Shown: positions 10,045 through 20,600, counted from the first letter of the stretch. The stretch: 64,000 bases of DNA from Arenibacter nanhaiticus (GCF_900141935.1 NZ_FQYX01000003.1:62001-126000); one strand, 5' to 3'. Numbers and translations are program-made. The notes: generated by a model from the sequence alone, not told the origin.

Positions 10045-12117
10045 ATGATGAATCTAATAAAGCTTTTTATTGTTCTATTCCTGTTTATAGCAGGAAGCTG
10101 CAAAACTAAGAGTGAATATACCATTGGAAATAAATCTATTTCAAGGACTATAAAAATCAGTGATGACGGGCAACTTTTTACCTCAAAAGTTGATAATAAA
10201 ATTGCAGGTAAAATATTAACTCCAAGAGATAATGAGGAGTTTAGATTTCGGATCTCCGAAGGTACACATATAGAGGGGTCAGATGTAGTACTAAGCTCGA
10301 AGGATTTCAATTTTAAAAAAGTTATAAATGAAGGGAGTAACTCATTAGGTTTTCTTTTAAAAAACAAGGAACATCAATTAGAAGTAGAATTATATTTTGA
10401 AGTAGAAGAAGGCGATTTTTATATTCGTAAATACCTGAAAATTAGTTCTAAAAAACCAGTGACGATAGAACGAATAGATGTTGAGTCTTTGTCTCTGAAT
10501 GATATTTATCAACCATACCAGATCAAACAAATTACTTCCCAAGGGGTGGCCCAATGGCGACCCGGCCTAGGTCAACCCTTATATGGATCTATATCCGCCA
10601 CTTTTTTTGGCGTCGAGTTTCCTGCAGCTGACAACTATGTAGAAGATAAAAAGGGCTATTGTGGCTATTTGTGGGGAAAGGAAATTAAGGCAGATGAAAT
10701 ATACACCTCCCATAAAGCGGTAATTGGAGTGGGTGATGATCCGGAGCACATACAAGAAACATTTTTTAATTATATAGACCGGATTCGTATAAGGCCATTT
10801 AGATTACAGGTTCAATATAACAGTTGGTTTGATTTTTATAGTGGTGTAGACAAAGAAAAATTTAACCAAAGTGTGTCCAAAGTCCATCAAGAATTGGTTG
10901 AGGAAAGGAATGTTGATCCATTGAGTGCCTATGTTATTGATGATGGTTGGCAAGACGTAAAGGCAGATTGGTCCCAAAAGGTATGGAAAGTAAACTCAAA
11001 GTTTGATCCAGACTTCTCGACGAGTCTCAAGAGAGTACAATTAGCAGGATCCAAACTTGGATTGTGGTTGAGCCCAGGTTGTCTTTTCGGGGCACAACCG
11101 GCGGTGCCGAAACTAAAGGAACAAGGATTTGAAACTCTGGGAAAATGGATGTCTATGGCCGGACCCAAATATATGAAATCGCTGGAGGACAGGATGTTGG
11201 AATTGACCAACAGTGGAGTTAAATATTTTAAACTTGATGGGGTTTTTGGACATCTCAATTCAAGGGAATTTGAACTTCATGGAAACCAATATGGCTTACC
11301 TTATATGCCACAATTGGGAACAGATGGATTATCGGCATCGGATCCACTTCTGAACGATTCCAAATTTGATGAATTAAAAACCTATTATCTCGTCGCTGGA
11401 ACCGAGCGGTTGATGGAACTTTTTAAGAAACAGCACGCCGTTGATCCCAATGTTTATGTCGTAATTTCCAATGGGGCTTACCTTAGTCCATGGTGGCTGA
11501 TGTACGTAGATGCAGTCTGGATGATCAATGCAGGGGATGCGGCAGGAGGAAGTAATAGAACGCAGGAATTGGTTTATAGGGATGGGGTTTATTATGACAC
11601 ATGGCAAAAAGAAAACACTCAATTCCCTATTAATTCGATATTTAATCATGAACCAAAAAAAGTAAAATCAGGGGAAAGTCGTGAAGCATTTTCGGAATAC
11701 TTATGGATGAATCTTTCTAGAGGAACTGGTTTTGTTGAATTATATATTAAAACTCCGGAACTTTCTGAAAGCGATTGGGATGTTTTGGCTAAAGGATTAA
11801 AATGGGTTAAATCTGTTTTTCCGTATTTTAAGCGAGCCAAATTACACGGAGGCGATCCCAAGGAATCCGAAGTATATGGATATACCGGATGGAATGAAAA
11901 TGGTGGATTTATTTCGTTCCATAATCCTTCGGATCAACCACAAATGTATAACATTAAATTAGATCGAAAATTTGGATTGATCAAAGGTAAAGATCAATAC
12001 GAAGTATCATCCCCCTTAAAGAATTCCAAAGAATTTGAAAATAAAAAATATGGTTTTGGTGATGAATTAACAATAAGCATGAATCCAGGAGAGGTAAAGG
12101 TTTTGAATTTCCATTAA
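10045..12117 (+). CDS. GH36-like alpha-galactosidase lipoprotein
   Basis: 690 residues with a lipoprotein signal (IAGSC, C19), so probably anchored in an envelope membrane. An N-terminal beta-sandwich (about 25-250) precedes a TIM barrel that starts at NSWFDFYSG. Barrel motifs are YVIDDGWQD (D299, D300), GLWLSPGC, and KYFKLDG, with D398 in the position of the clan GH-D nucleophile. WMINAGDAAGG follows, where D498 is a candidate acid/base. A short C-terminal beta domain closes it (SFHNPSDQP). These features fit the GH36/GH27 clan, whose members release alpha-galactose or alpha-N-acetylgalactosamine. The nucleophile is inferred by motif position. It is co-directional with GH172 upstream and the 819-residue protein 48 bp downstream. 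Confidence 0.82.
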   Translation: MMNLIKLFIVLFLFIAGSCKTKSEYTIGNKSISRTIKISDDGQLFTSKVDNKIAGKILTPRDNEEFRFRISEGTHIEGSDVVLSSKDFNFKKVINEGSNSLGFLLKNKEHQLEVELYFEVEEGDFYIRKYLKISSKKPVTIERIDVESLSLNDIYQPYQIKQITSQGVAQWRPGLGQPLYGSISATFFGVEFPAADNYVEDKKGYCGYLWGKEIKADEIYTSHKAVIGVGDDPEHIQETFFNYIDRIRIRPFRLQVQYNSWFDFYSGVDKEKFNQSVSKVHQELVEERNVDPLSAYVIDDGWQDVKADWSQKVWKVNSKFDPDFSTSLKRVQLAGSKLGLWLSPGCLFGAQPAVPKLKEQGFETLGKWMSMAGPKYMKSLEDRMLELTNSGVKYFKLDGVFGHLNSREFELHGNQYGLPYMPQLGTDGLSASDPLLNDSKFDELKTYYLVAGTERLMELFKKQHAVDPNVYVVISNGAYLSPWWLMYVDAVWMINAGDAAGGSNRTQELVYRDGVYYDTWQKENTQFPINSIFNHEPKKVKSGESREAFSEYLWMNLSRGTGFVELYIKTPELSESDWDVLAKGLKWVKSVFPYFKRAKLHGGDPKESEVYGYTGWNENGGFISFHNPSDQPQMYNIKLDRKFGLIKGKDQYEVSSPLKNSKEFENKKYGFGDELTISMNPGEVKVLNFH

Positions 12118-12165
12118 AATATAATTTGAATTGAAAATAAAGTTTTTAAAACCAGATATTAATAT

Positions 12166-14625
12166 ATGAAAACTAAAAATATAATAATTGCAGTAATATG
12201 TCTATTTGGGGCTTTTGTGTCCTGCACTAATAACGTGGATACTGTTTTTTTTGCTGGAAATCTGAATATTGGAATTAATCAGGATGGGGAAATTACTAGA
12301 ATGATTGATTCTAAAAATAACACTCAATACGAATATGCCAGCAACGATCGTAAATCGATCTTAGCTATTAAGGTTGATGGGGAATTGGAATATCCTAATT
12401 CGGTTGAAGTCATAAACGGGGGTGGATCTCTTTTGTTGGAATTTCCAAAAAATGAAGTTGCCGCAGAGATTGAAATTGTAAAAAAGGAAAAGTATCTCAC
12501 TTTTGAACTAATTTCAATAACCAAGCAAGACCAAATAGAATTAGTATTGTGGGGGCCATTTGAAACAAATATTAAGGAGACCGTAGGAGAAACAGTAGGT
12601 GTTGTTCGTAATAAGGATTTTTCAATAGGGATACAGGCATTGAATATGAGAACTCTTGGGGGATACCCATCTACTGAAGATGATTCAACTCCTTCCTTTG
12701 ATATATTTGGAACAACAAGCTTGGTAGATGTTGCCGATTCTTTAAATATATTATATCGTGGCCATACGGCTTTACCTAAAGATTATGGTAGTTCTTTACA
12801 AGCATATACGCGAAATAGGGCAAAAGATAGAATCGTGAGTTCAATGGATCATCAGTACTATGAGGCGCCAGCTTATAAGGACGAAGGGATAATAGGTTCT
12901 AAAATAGCCCTTTTTGGTTGTGCTCCCGAAGATGTTCTTAACACTTTGGAAGCTATAGAAATAGGAGAAGGGTTGCCTCACCCCACAATTGATGGCGTGT
13001 GGAGTAAAAAATCACCTAAGGCAACTTCTGCTTATCTCATACAGGATTTTAGTACAACTACAATTGACGAAGCTATATCATTAACAAAAAAAGCTGGCTT
13101 AGGATATTTATACCATTCCGGTCCCTTTTTAAATTGGGGACATTTTGATTTACATAAAAAAGCCTTTCCAAAAAATTGGGAAAGTATGAAAGAATGTGTG
13201 GAAAAAGCGGAAGAAGCAGGAGTTGAGCTAGGAATCCATACCCTCTCTAATTTCATAACCACAAATGATCCATTTGTAACACCAATTCCAGATGATCGAT
13301 TGGCAAAGGTGGGAAGCAGCCAACTTGCCAAGGATATAGATGTTGAAGATAAAGACATAGTAATTAATGACCCAACTTATTTTAATCAAATGGGTAATAA
13401 TAGTCTTCATGCAGCTGTCATTGGAAAGGAAATAATTAGGTATGAAAGTGTGTCTGAAACGGCGCCATGGACCCTATTGAACTGTCAGCGTGGAGCCTTT
13501 GGAACAAAGGCTACTAGTCATAGTAAGGAGAAAAATATAGGGAAATTGGCAGACCATGCTTATAAAACATTTTTGACCAATATGGATCTTGGAATAGAAA
13601 TGTCCTTAAGATTAGCAGACCTATATAACCAAACCGGCTTAAAACAAATATCGTTCGATGGATTGGAAGGGAATTATTCTACAGGGATGGGGGCATATGG
13701 AGAATTATTGTTCGTTGATGCCTGGTATAAAAATTTAAATGAAGAAATAAAGAACGATTACATAATGGATGCGAGTAGGCCTGGGCACTATTTTTGGCAT
13801 ATGTTTACACGTATGAACTGGGGCGAGCCCTGGTATGCTGGATTTAGGGAAAGTCAGACTTCCTATAGATTGTTGAATCAGGACTATTTTAGGAGAAACT
13901 TTATTCCAGCCATGTTAGGGTGGTTTAGTATGAGAGATAATACCAGTTTGGAAGACATAGAATGGATGTTGGCCAGAAGTGCAGCTTTTGATGCAGGCTA
14001 TGCACTAGTTACCGCTGTTGATCTTGTTCAAAAAAATGGTTCCGGAAACGAAATATTGGAAAAAATAAAGGAATGGGAAAAGGCTCGATTGGGTGGAGCT
14101 TTTACAATTGATCAGAAGAAGCGCATGGAAAACATTAAGGACGAGTTTTCTTTGGAAAAAATTTCAGAGAACAGCTGGAACTTGACGCCATATAATGTCG
14201 AAAGATTTGAACATAAAAAAAAGGTTCGTCAGCCAGGGGAGCCCGTGTGGTCTAGCTTTTCTTTTGAAAACATACACTCCAACCAACCGTTACAGTTTAT
14301 TCTTACAACTAAGAATACCGCTGTTTCTAATATTGTTTTTGAACTTGATGATTTTAAAAAAGTCTCTCTTGATATCACCGTTAAAGAGGGTGAACATCTT
14401 AAATATTCGGGGACAAACGAATTGGTGCTTTATGATAAAACTTGGAATAAAATAAAAAGTATATCTGTGGATCCTAAATTATTTGAGGTTGATAAAGGGC
14501 TCCACATTTTGAAGATAGATTGCAAATTTTCAGAAAACGAAGAAGCAAGTCTAAAATTAGAGGTAAAAACTGCTGGGAAACCAGAATTAGTAAAGATTGA
14601 AGTGAATGAATCAAAGAAGATTTAG
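12166..14625 (+). CDS. TIM-barrel-like lipoprotein, member 2 of the 819-residue paralogous pair (putative glycosidase)
   Basis: 819 residues with a lipobox (FVSC, C20), unlike member 1, which has a plain signal peptide. It shares with the 1363-3822 protein an N-terminal beta-sandwich, FITTNDP, RGAFGT, SFDGLEG (D498, E501), WGEPW and the DIEWxxxxxAxxDAG stretch. The two sequences are clearly homologous but well diverged, so the duplication is not recent. The different export signals suggest one soluble and one membrane-anchored enzyme acting on the same or related glycan. It ends the run, with a terminator 54 bp downstream. No family name can be given from sequence alone. Confidence 0.6.
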   Translation: MKTKNIIIAVICLFGAFVSCTNNVDTVFFAGNLNIGINQDGEITRMIDSKNNTQYEYASNDRKSILAIKVDGELEYPNSVEVINGGGSLLLEFPKNEVAAEIEIVKKEKYLTFELISITKQDQIELVLWGPFETNIKETVGETVGVVRNKDFSIGIQALNMRTLGGYPSTEDDSTPSFDIFGTTSLVDVADSLNILYRGHTALPKDYGSSLQAYTRNRAKDRIVSSMDHQYYEAPAYKDEGIIGSKIALFGCAPEDVLNTLEAIEIGEGLPHPTIDGVWSKKSPKATSAYLIQDFSTTTIDEAISLTKKAGLGYLYHSGPFLNWGHFDLHKKAFPKNWESMKECVEKAEEAGVELGIHTLSNFITTNDPFVTPIPDDRLAKVGSSQLAKDIDVEDKDIVINDPTYFNQMGNNSLHAAVIGKEIIRYESVSETAPWTLLNCQRGAFGTKATSHSKEKNIGKLADHAYKTFLTNMDLGIEMSLRLADLYNQTGLKQISFDGLEGNYSTGMGAYGELLFVDAWYKNLNEEIKNDYIMDASRPGHYFWHMFTRMNWGEPWYAGFRESQTSYRLLNQDYFRRNFIPAMLGWFSMRDNTSLEDIEWMLARSAAFDAGYALVTAVDLVQKNGSGNEILEKIKEWEKARLGGAFTIDQKKRMENIKDEFSLEKISENSWNLTPYNVERFEHKKKVRQPGEPVWSSFSFENIHSNQPLQFILTTKNTAVSNIVFELDDFKKVSLDITVKEGEHLKYSGTNELVLYDKTWNKIKSISVDPKLFEVDKGLHILKIDCKFSENEEASLKLEVKTAGKPELVKIEVNESKKI

Positions 14626-14678
14626 GACATATAGTTATGTAACACTATCACGCAAACTTGTAAGTTTAAAAAAACAGG

Positions 14679-14711
14679 GGTTGGACTTTTATCTAAAGTC
14701 TGACCTTTTTT
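14679..14711 (+). terminator. Intrinsic terminator closing the GH172/GH36 gene run
   Basis: An 11-bp stem including two wobble pairs (arms 14679-14689 and 14695-14705) has a 5-nt loop and is followed by six T residues. It lies just after the second 819-residue gene and before the convergent acetyltransferase gene. Confidence 0.75.
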
Positions 14712-14757
14712 ATGCAGTAAATTCTCTCAATTTTTAGTATCTCCGATGAAGCATTGC

Positions 14758-14807
14758 ATAGCATAAAGAAATCGAGTATAATGGCTATACTTCAATCTTT
14801 GATAAAT
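14758..14807 (+). repeat. Intergenic repeat, copy A
   Basis: This segment shares a 16-nt identical block (14758-14773), then ATGGCTATA, TTCAA and CTTTGATAAAT, with 24842-24903 in the same orientation. Copy B carries about 11 extra bases in the middle. Function is unknown; it may be the relic of a mobile element or of a duplicated gene end. Confidence 0.55.
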
Positions 14808-14934
14808 TTTTTATAAGGTGTTGATTTTTATAATTGCACACATATATTAAACTTACACAATCCCCGAGATAGTGTCATTATTTAGAACCGTGCCATTTCC
14901 TAATTTCCATGAAGTGATGTTAGATGATTTAATT

Positions 14935-15507
14935 TTATAGGTTTCTTATTACTTTGCAGGGGTTTCCAAATGCTAAGACATTATTTGGGATATTTTTTGT
15001 TACAACACTTCCCGCTCCAATGGTTACATTATCTCCTATCTTAACTCCTGGTAAAATCACTGAATTCCCTCCGATCCAAACATTATCTCCTATTGTTACT
15101 GATTTGGAAGAAGTGAGGTAGTATGTGTTGTCTCCATTTTTCATTATTCTTTCCGAAGCCTTTAAAGGATGGCTAGCTGTATAAATTTGCACATTAGGAG
15201 CAATTAATCCGTTCTTTCCAATAGTAATCTTATTGTTGTCCATGAACATACAATTCGTATTTATGAAAGTATTTTCCCCAATAAATATATTTTCTCCATA
15301 ATCACACATAAAGGGTGTTTCAATCCAAACACCTGTACCTATGGAGCCCAATAATGTACCTAAAATGACTTCTCGCTCCTGTAAAAGGTCAGAATTAAGA
15401 TTGTTGTATTTCTTTAATAACTTTCGTGCTTTATGGTATATTTTTAATAATTCTCGATCCCTGGAATCGTAAAAATCTCCATGAATCATTTTTTCTTTTT
15501 CGGTCAC
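14935..15507 (-). CDS. Sugar O-acetyltransferase (maltose/galactoside acetyltransferase type)
   Basis: 190 residues. An N-terminal helical maltose-acetyltransferase segment (about 5-55, MIHGDFYDSRDREL) is followed by a left-handed beta-helix of hexapeptide repeats, including ITIGKNGLIAPNVQIYTASHPL with the active-site histidine, then VTIGDNVWIGGNSVILPGV and VTIGAGSVVTKNIP. The family moves acetyl from acetyl-CoA to sugar hydroxyls in the cytoplasm. The frame starts at a GTG; an ATG at codon 7 is an alternative. It converges on the preceding gene run and lies downstream of the sigma gene on the same strand. A role in acetylating imported sugar or detoxifying it is inferred only. Confidence 0.88.
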   Translation of the reverse strand: MTEKEKMIHGDFYDSRDRELLKIYHKARKLLKKYNNLNSDLLQEREVILGTLLGSIGTGVWIETPFMCDYGENIFIGENTFINTNCMFMDNNKITIGKNGLIAPNVQIYTASHPLKASERIMKNGDNTYYLTSSKSVTIGDNVWIGGNSVILPGVKIGDNVTIGAGSVVTKNIPNNVLAFGNPCKVIRNL

Positions 15508-15588
15508 AAGTATTTTTTATTTTAAATCTATATTTAAATTATTAGGATCCTTTTAAAGACCTATCCTAAGAACCGAACATGATGCTGT

Positions 15589-16131
15589 TTACTTTATACA
15601 TGTTGTGACTATTAGTAGAATGTGAAGCCAGTCCTTGGTTGATTTAGTCCTGAGAAAGGCATAGGCCCTTTTCATCTGCGTTTTTACCGTGTTTATAGAG
15701 ATGTCATTATAAGCTGCTATTTCAGCATAACTCATCCCTTCAAGCACATAGGAAATAAATATTTCTCTTCGGCTTTCTGGTAATTGGTCAAGCAATTCTG
15801 GTATCTTATTTTTTTCAATAGGGGTTTCTTCCTCAGTTATTTCCTCGTAGTCGTTAATTGGGAGTTGCTGAAGTAGGCGTTGCTGTTTACGTTGTTGTTC
15901 TAGATAACGCAAGCTTAGATTTTTAACAGCTCCGGTGGCATATGCCTTGAAACTATTGGTAATGGTTAATTCATCTTCTTTTTGCCAATAAGAAATAAAA
16001 AAGTCCTGAACGATGTCTTTGGCAACTTCTTGGTTTTTTACTACGCTAAATGAGTAAAGGCATAAGAGCGAGTAGTGCTCCTTAAAGAGCCGTTCTGTAT
16101 TAGATGTGTTTGAAGGCGAAGAAAACTTCAT
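15589..16131 (-). CDS. ECF RNA polymerase sigma factor (Bacteroidota FecI-type)
   Basis: 180 residues from the ATG at 16131; the frame extends 12 codons further to a TTG at 16167, but the ATG gives the usual N terminus. Region 2 is ERLFKEHYSLLCLYSFSVV...VAKDIVQDFFISYWQ. Region 4 is LDQLPESRREIFISYVLEGMSYAEIAAYNDISINTVKTQMKRA, a helix-turn-helix that reads the -35 element. ECF sigmas of this family are held by a FecR-type anti-sigma and released when the paired TonB receptor senses substrate. The FecR gene lies divergently 180 bp away instead of downstream on the same strand, so both may share one control region. Confidence 0.92.
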   Translation of the reverse strand: MKFSSPSNTSNTERLFKEHYSLLCLYSFSVVKNQEVAKDIVQDFFISYWQKEDELTITNSFKAYATGAVKNLSLRYLEQQRKQQRLLQQLPINDYEEITEEETPIEKNKIPELLDQLPESRREIFISYVLEGMSYAEIAAYNDISINTVKTQMKRAYAFLRTKSTKDWLHILLIVTTCIK

Positions 16132-16311
16132 AAACTTAGCTATAAAGACTGTTTGGTAATCAAACAAGGTTAAAAAACTGGTTGGTTTCGATTTCGAATA
16201 TAGTGTTTTTGAGGATAATTTAAAATAGATGTTAATAGGTTGCTAAATAAAAATTAATTCTTTGTCACCCTAAAATGCTTTTTTAATAACATTCATATAA
16301 AGGCTTAATGT

Positions 16312-17451
16312 ATGTCCAGAATAAATCAATTAGAAAAAGTATTAAAGGCGATCAACAGCTCTGGTAGTATTGAAGGCATAGATCTAGAAAATCTAAACAA
16401 AGAAGAAAGAGACCTATTGCTAAAGTTGTATGAAGAAGGTATGGTGGAAGAATCCATAACATTTCTTGCAGGCCTGGATACCACAAAGGATTGGAATGCG
16501 ATAAAGAAACAATTGAACACTCCTATAAAGTCTTTTCGACGGATTGGGAAAACCAGTTTTAAGTATGCCGCTGTAATGCTGGTATGTTCAGTATTGGCTA
16601 TAGTCTTCACTAAATCCTTGGCCACCGATAGGAATAAGGAGGTACCCGAAAATGCTGTGACCCTGACTATAGGGAATGATGATATAAGGGTTATAACAAA
16701 TGATGAGGAGCAAACCATTTTAAATGGATCTGGGGAAGTTATAGGTTCACAGCAAGGGAATAGAATCACCTATTCTTCTGAAGCAAAACAAGATGTATTG
16801 GTGTACAATGAATTGAATATCCCACATGGGAATGTCTTTGAGGTACAGCTATCCGATGGCTCTTTAGTCCATCTGAATGCAGGTAGTAAATTGCGTTATC
16901 CTGTAAAGTTTTTAAAAGGTCATAAAAGAAAAGTTTTTATAGAGGGGGAGGGGTACTTTCAGGTCGCTGAAGACAAGGAACACCCTTTTATAGTATATGC
17001 GGATGACGTCGCCGTTGAGGTTTTAGGGACTGCTTTTAATGTTGCGAGTTATACAGACAATAAAGTTATAGAAACAGTTTTGGTAGAAGGTTCGGTTCAG
17101 TTAAAGACCCAATCAAATGCAGGTAAGGAATTAAAACTTCAACCTGGTTTTATGGCCAGCTGGAACAAAGCTGATTATTCTTTGAATGTAAAGGAGGTAC
17201 CTACTGAAAACTATACGGGATGGATCAATGGAGAATTGATTTTTAGGGATATTCCTTTTAAGGATATGGAAAAAAGGTTAGAACGGGCCTTCGATGTCCA
17301 AATTGAGAATAACAACCTGATGCTGGCAGAGAAGATATTGAATGCTAGGTTTAATAAAGAGGTCGAAAATATAGAAGTTGTACTCAAGGCCATTAATGCT
17401 ATTTACCCATTTTCTTATAAGATTTCCGGAAAACAAATTGTAATTAAATAA
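16312..17451 (+). CDS. FecR-family anti-sigma factor with DUF4974 domain
   Basis: 379 residues. The cytoplasmic N-terminal part (about 1-80) would bind the sigma factor, one membrane helix follows (about 85-103, YAAVMLVCSVLAIVF), then a periplasmic FecR domain (about 165-265: VFEVQLSDGSLVHLNAGSKL, FIEGEGYFQVAEDKEHPF, VEVLGTAFNVASY) and a C-terminal DUF4974 domain (about 305-379: GELIFRDIPFKDMEKRLERAF). It should relay the SusC STN signal to the divergent ECF sigma factor. An imperfect hairpin separates it from SusC. Confidence 0.93.
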   Translation: MSRINQLEKVLKAINSSGSIEGIDLENLNKEERDLLLKLYEEGMVEESITFLAGLDTTKDWNAIKKQLNTPIKSFRRIGKTSFKYAAVMLVCSVLAIVFTKSLATDRNKEVPENAVTLTIGNDDIRVITNDEEQTILNGSGEVIGSQQGNRITYSSEAKQDVLVYNELNIPHGNVFEVQLSDGSLVHLNAGSKLRYPVKFLKGHKRKVFIEGEGYFQVAEDKEHPFIVYADDVAVEVLGTAFNVASYTDNKVIETVLVEGSVQLKTQSNAGKELKLQPGFMASWNKADYSLNVKEVPTENYTGWINGELIFRDIPFKDMEKRLERAFDVQIENNNLMLAEKILNARFNKEVENIEVVLKAINAIYPFSYKISGKQIVIK

Positions 17452-17514
17452 CCAACTAAAACCCAAAAAATGTATTAAGTAAAACTTATTGAAAAAGATG
17501 TCCTAAGACAAAAA

Positions 17515-17548
17515 AAATCGGAAAATGTTTAGAGCCATTTCCCGATTT
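17515..17548 (+). promoter_or_regulatory. Intercistronic stem-loop between FecR and SusC
   Basis: Inverted repeat with 13-bp arms and one mismatch (17515-17527 and 17536-17548) and an 8-nt loop. There is no T-run. It may attenuate read-through from the anti-sigma gene or stabilise the SusC/SusD message. Confidence 0.5.
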
Positions 17549-17600
17549 AAGTAATGTGAATTAAAAAATCTGTTCAAAATTATTTAATCTAAGCAAAATT

Positions 17601-20600
17601 ATGAATAAAATTTATCAGTGGGGCTTGCATTATCGGCAAATTCCCAAGATTGACCTTAAATTTAAAATAACCTTACTGTTATTATCTCTTTCTTTGTTCA
17701 ATATCCACGCAAATTCTTATGCTACGGATACAACTTCCAAACTTTCCTTGGAATTAGAGAACGTAAATATAGTGCGTGCATTACATCAAATAGAATCGAT
17801 ATCAGAATATAGATTTCTATATGAAAGTAATCAATTGGATTTAGAAAGGAAGATTTCCTTGAGTATAAAAGATAAAGAAATTACGGATGTTCTTAAACTT
17901 ATTTTTGACGCTACGAATATTCGATTTAAGATAATTAATAGACAGGTTATACTCACTAAAGGTGGTGAGAAACCTCGGCCTGAAAATAGTGTAAAGCCCG
18001 AATCAAAGCAAAAGCTTTTAGATGTTCAGTTTCAAGTCTCGGGGAACATCCTGGATACAGATGGGGTTCCTTTACCAGGTGCCAGTGTGGTTGAAAAAGG
18101 AACTACAAACGGAACAACAACAGATTTTGATGGAAATTTTACTTTGGAAGTAGCCAATTCCAAAGCTATTCTTGTAGTTTCATATATGGGATTCGCTACA
18201 CGAGAAATTTCGGTGGCAGGTCAAACCAGCATTATCGTGCAAATGACCGAGGATGCAGCGGGTTTGGAGGAAGTTGTTGTAGTTGGATATGGTGTTCAGA
18301 AAAAAGCAAATCTAACGGGGGCAATTACTACTGTTAAAGTAGAGGAGCTTAATAATATAGCGAATGCAAACCTTTCCAATTCTCTGGCAGGAAGAGCTCC
18401 AGGAGTTGTTATTGCCGGTTCGTCAGGATTAACAGGGGCTAGTTCCTCTGTTCGCATTCGTGGAGCCTTTGGAGAGCCGCTTTATGTGATTGATGGTATT
18501 GTTAGGGACAAAGAAGCCTTTGACTCTTTAAATTCCAGTGAGGTAGATCAGCTAAGTTTTCTAAAAGATGCGGCTTCAGCCTCTATTTATGGAAGTAGGG
18601 CAGGTAATGGTGTGGTCTTGGTTACTACCAAAAAAGGTGATAAGCAAAAGCCTACTTTTAGTTATCAAGGATCTTTTTCTACTTCAAGTCCTACCCAAGA
18701 GCTCTTGTCAGACCAAACTACCGCCACTGATGAGTTGATATATCAAAACAGGGTGGCAGAATTTATGGGCACCCCAGCACCTAATGGGCCGGAAGAATTT
18801 GAATATTTTAAGCATCTTAACTACAACGTAAATGATTTTATCTGGAACGACCCCCAAAGTAAAAAACATTCATTAAGTGTGAGTGGTGGTAACGACAAGA
18901 TTACGTATTACTCTTTGGCCAGTTACCAAGGGGAAAAAGGATCCTATAAGAATTTGGAATATGAGAGGGTAAACCTGAGGTCGAATGTTAGCGCGCAAAT
19001 TACAGACGCCATTAAATTGAACCTGAATGTATCCGCTAATCAACGTAACCATGATCGTTTTTATTGGCCGTTCTCCCCGGATGATGATTATGATGTGTCC
19101 GATTTGTATCGAGTCACTTTTAACTGGCCTAAGGTATATCCTTTTTACACCACTGCTGACGGAACTCCTGCAGATTACGTAACAGAATATCCAGTTCAAA
19201 CTCCTATGGGTAGCTGGTTGGCATGGAGCGTGATCGATCAAGTTATTGGAGACCGGTATATTAAAACAAGAAAAAGAGAGGTAAATTCAATCCTATCTAT
19301 TGATGTTGATCTAGGTAAACTAGTTCCAGGATTGTCTACTAAAGTCTCAGGAAACTACCTTGGATCTGATTATATGCGGAAAAAATACCTGACTTTCCAG
19401 AAGAATTACGTCTTTAATCAAGCTGATCCAGATGGTAATAGGTTTATTCCTGCTCCACCAGATCCGGATAAGACAAATACTTTTACATTTTCAAAAAATC
19501 AAGAGTTTTTGAGTTATGATATCAATACTCTGTGGAGCTACCAATTAAACTGGCAATTAAACTACTTAAAGTCATTTGGTAAAAATGACTTGAGCGCGAT
19601 GTTGGTTTTGGAGCAAGGCGAAAATGGGGGCTATGGAGCATTTGCGCAAGCTGAAGACCCTGTTACTAACTACGACCAGATGTTTGTATATTCTACGGAT
19701 TCGGAAAGAAGATATGGTGACGGATGGGAAGAAATAGGTGCACGACAATCTGCCATTGGTCGATTTAATTACAACTTCGACCAGCGCTATATCGCAGAAT
19801 TCTCATTTAGATATGATGGGAATACGCTGTTTCCTAAAAATAAAAGATGGGGCTTTTTTCCATCCATGTCACTAGCCTGGCGTCTTAATAACGAAAATTT
19901 TATGAGTAAATATGAGAGCTGGCTGGATGACTTGAAATTAAGGGTGTCGTATGGTACTACAGGAAATGACCTAGATGTTAACAATAGGAATATTGGTGCT
20001 TTCGGATATAGACAAGTATACCAGAATGCAGGTTCTTATATATTTGGTAATAATTTATACAGAAGTATTGCTCCTGGCGTAACTCCCAACCCTTATTTAA
20101 CTTGGGCTACTTCTACTACCTATAATGCTGGTTTTGATGCTGCCATTTTAAAAAATCGGCTTGTTACGATGTTCGATATCTTTTATAAGAAAGAAGTGGA
20201 TATTCTGGGATCAAGACTCGTAACCTTGCCAGATAATTACGGTCAGGATCTTGCTCCTGAGAACTATGCAGCACGATCTTGGAAAGGAGCAGAATTTTCA
20301 GCTATCTGGCGTGATGTATTGATGGATAATCAATTATCTTATTCAATTAGCGCTAATATAGGGTACGCTAAAGACCAATGGGATATATTGGATGAAGGTG
20401 CATCTTTTCAAGAAGGAGGATCCCGTGCTTGGGAGTCTAAAATCGGTCAACCGTTAAACAGGATCATAGGATTGAAGAATGTAGGGATGATTAGAACACA
20501 AGATAAACTCGATGAGGTATTAGCATCAGGTTTTAAACAATTCGGAAGAGATCCTTACTTGGGAGCACTATTGTTCGAGGATATTCGCGGTGATGGATAT

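Noticed and set aside
16326-16769. 147-codon minus-strand frame opposite FecR
   Set aside because: Antisense of a clear FecR gene, with no independent motif.
19000-19241. Minus-strand open frame inside SusC
   Set aside because: Shadow of the SusC barrel coding sequence.
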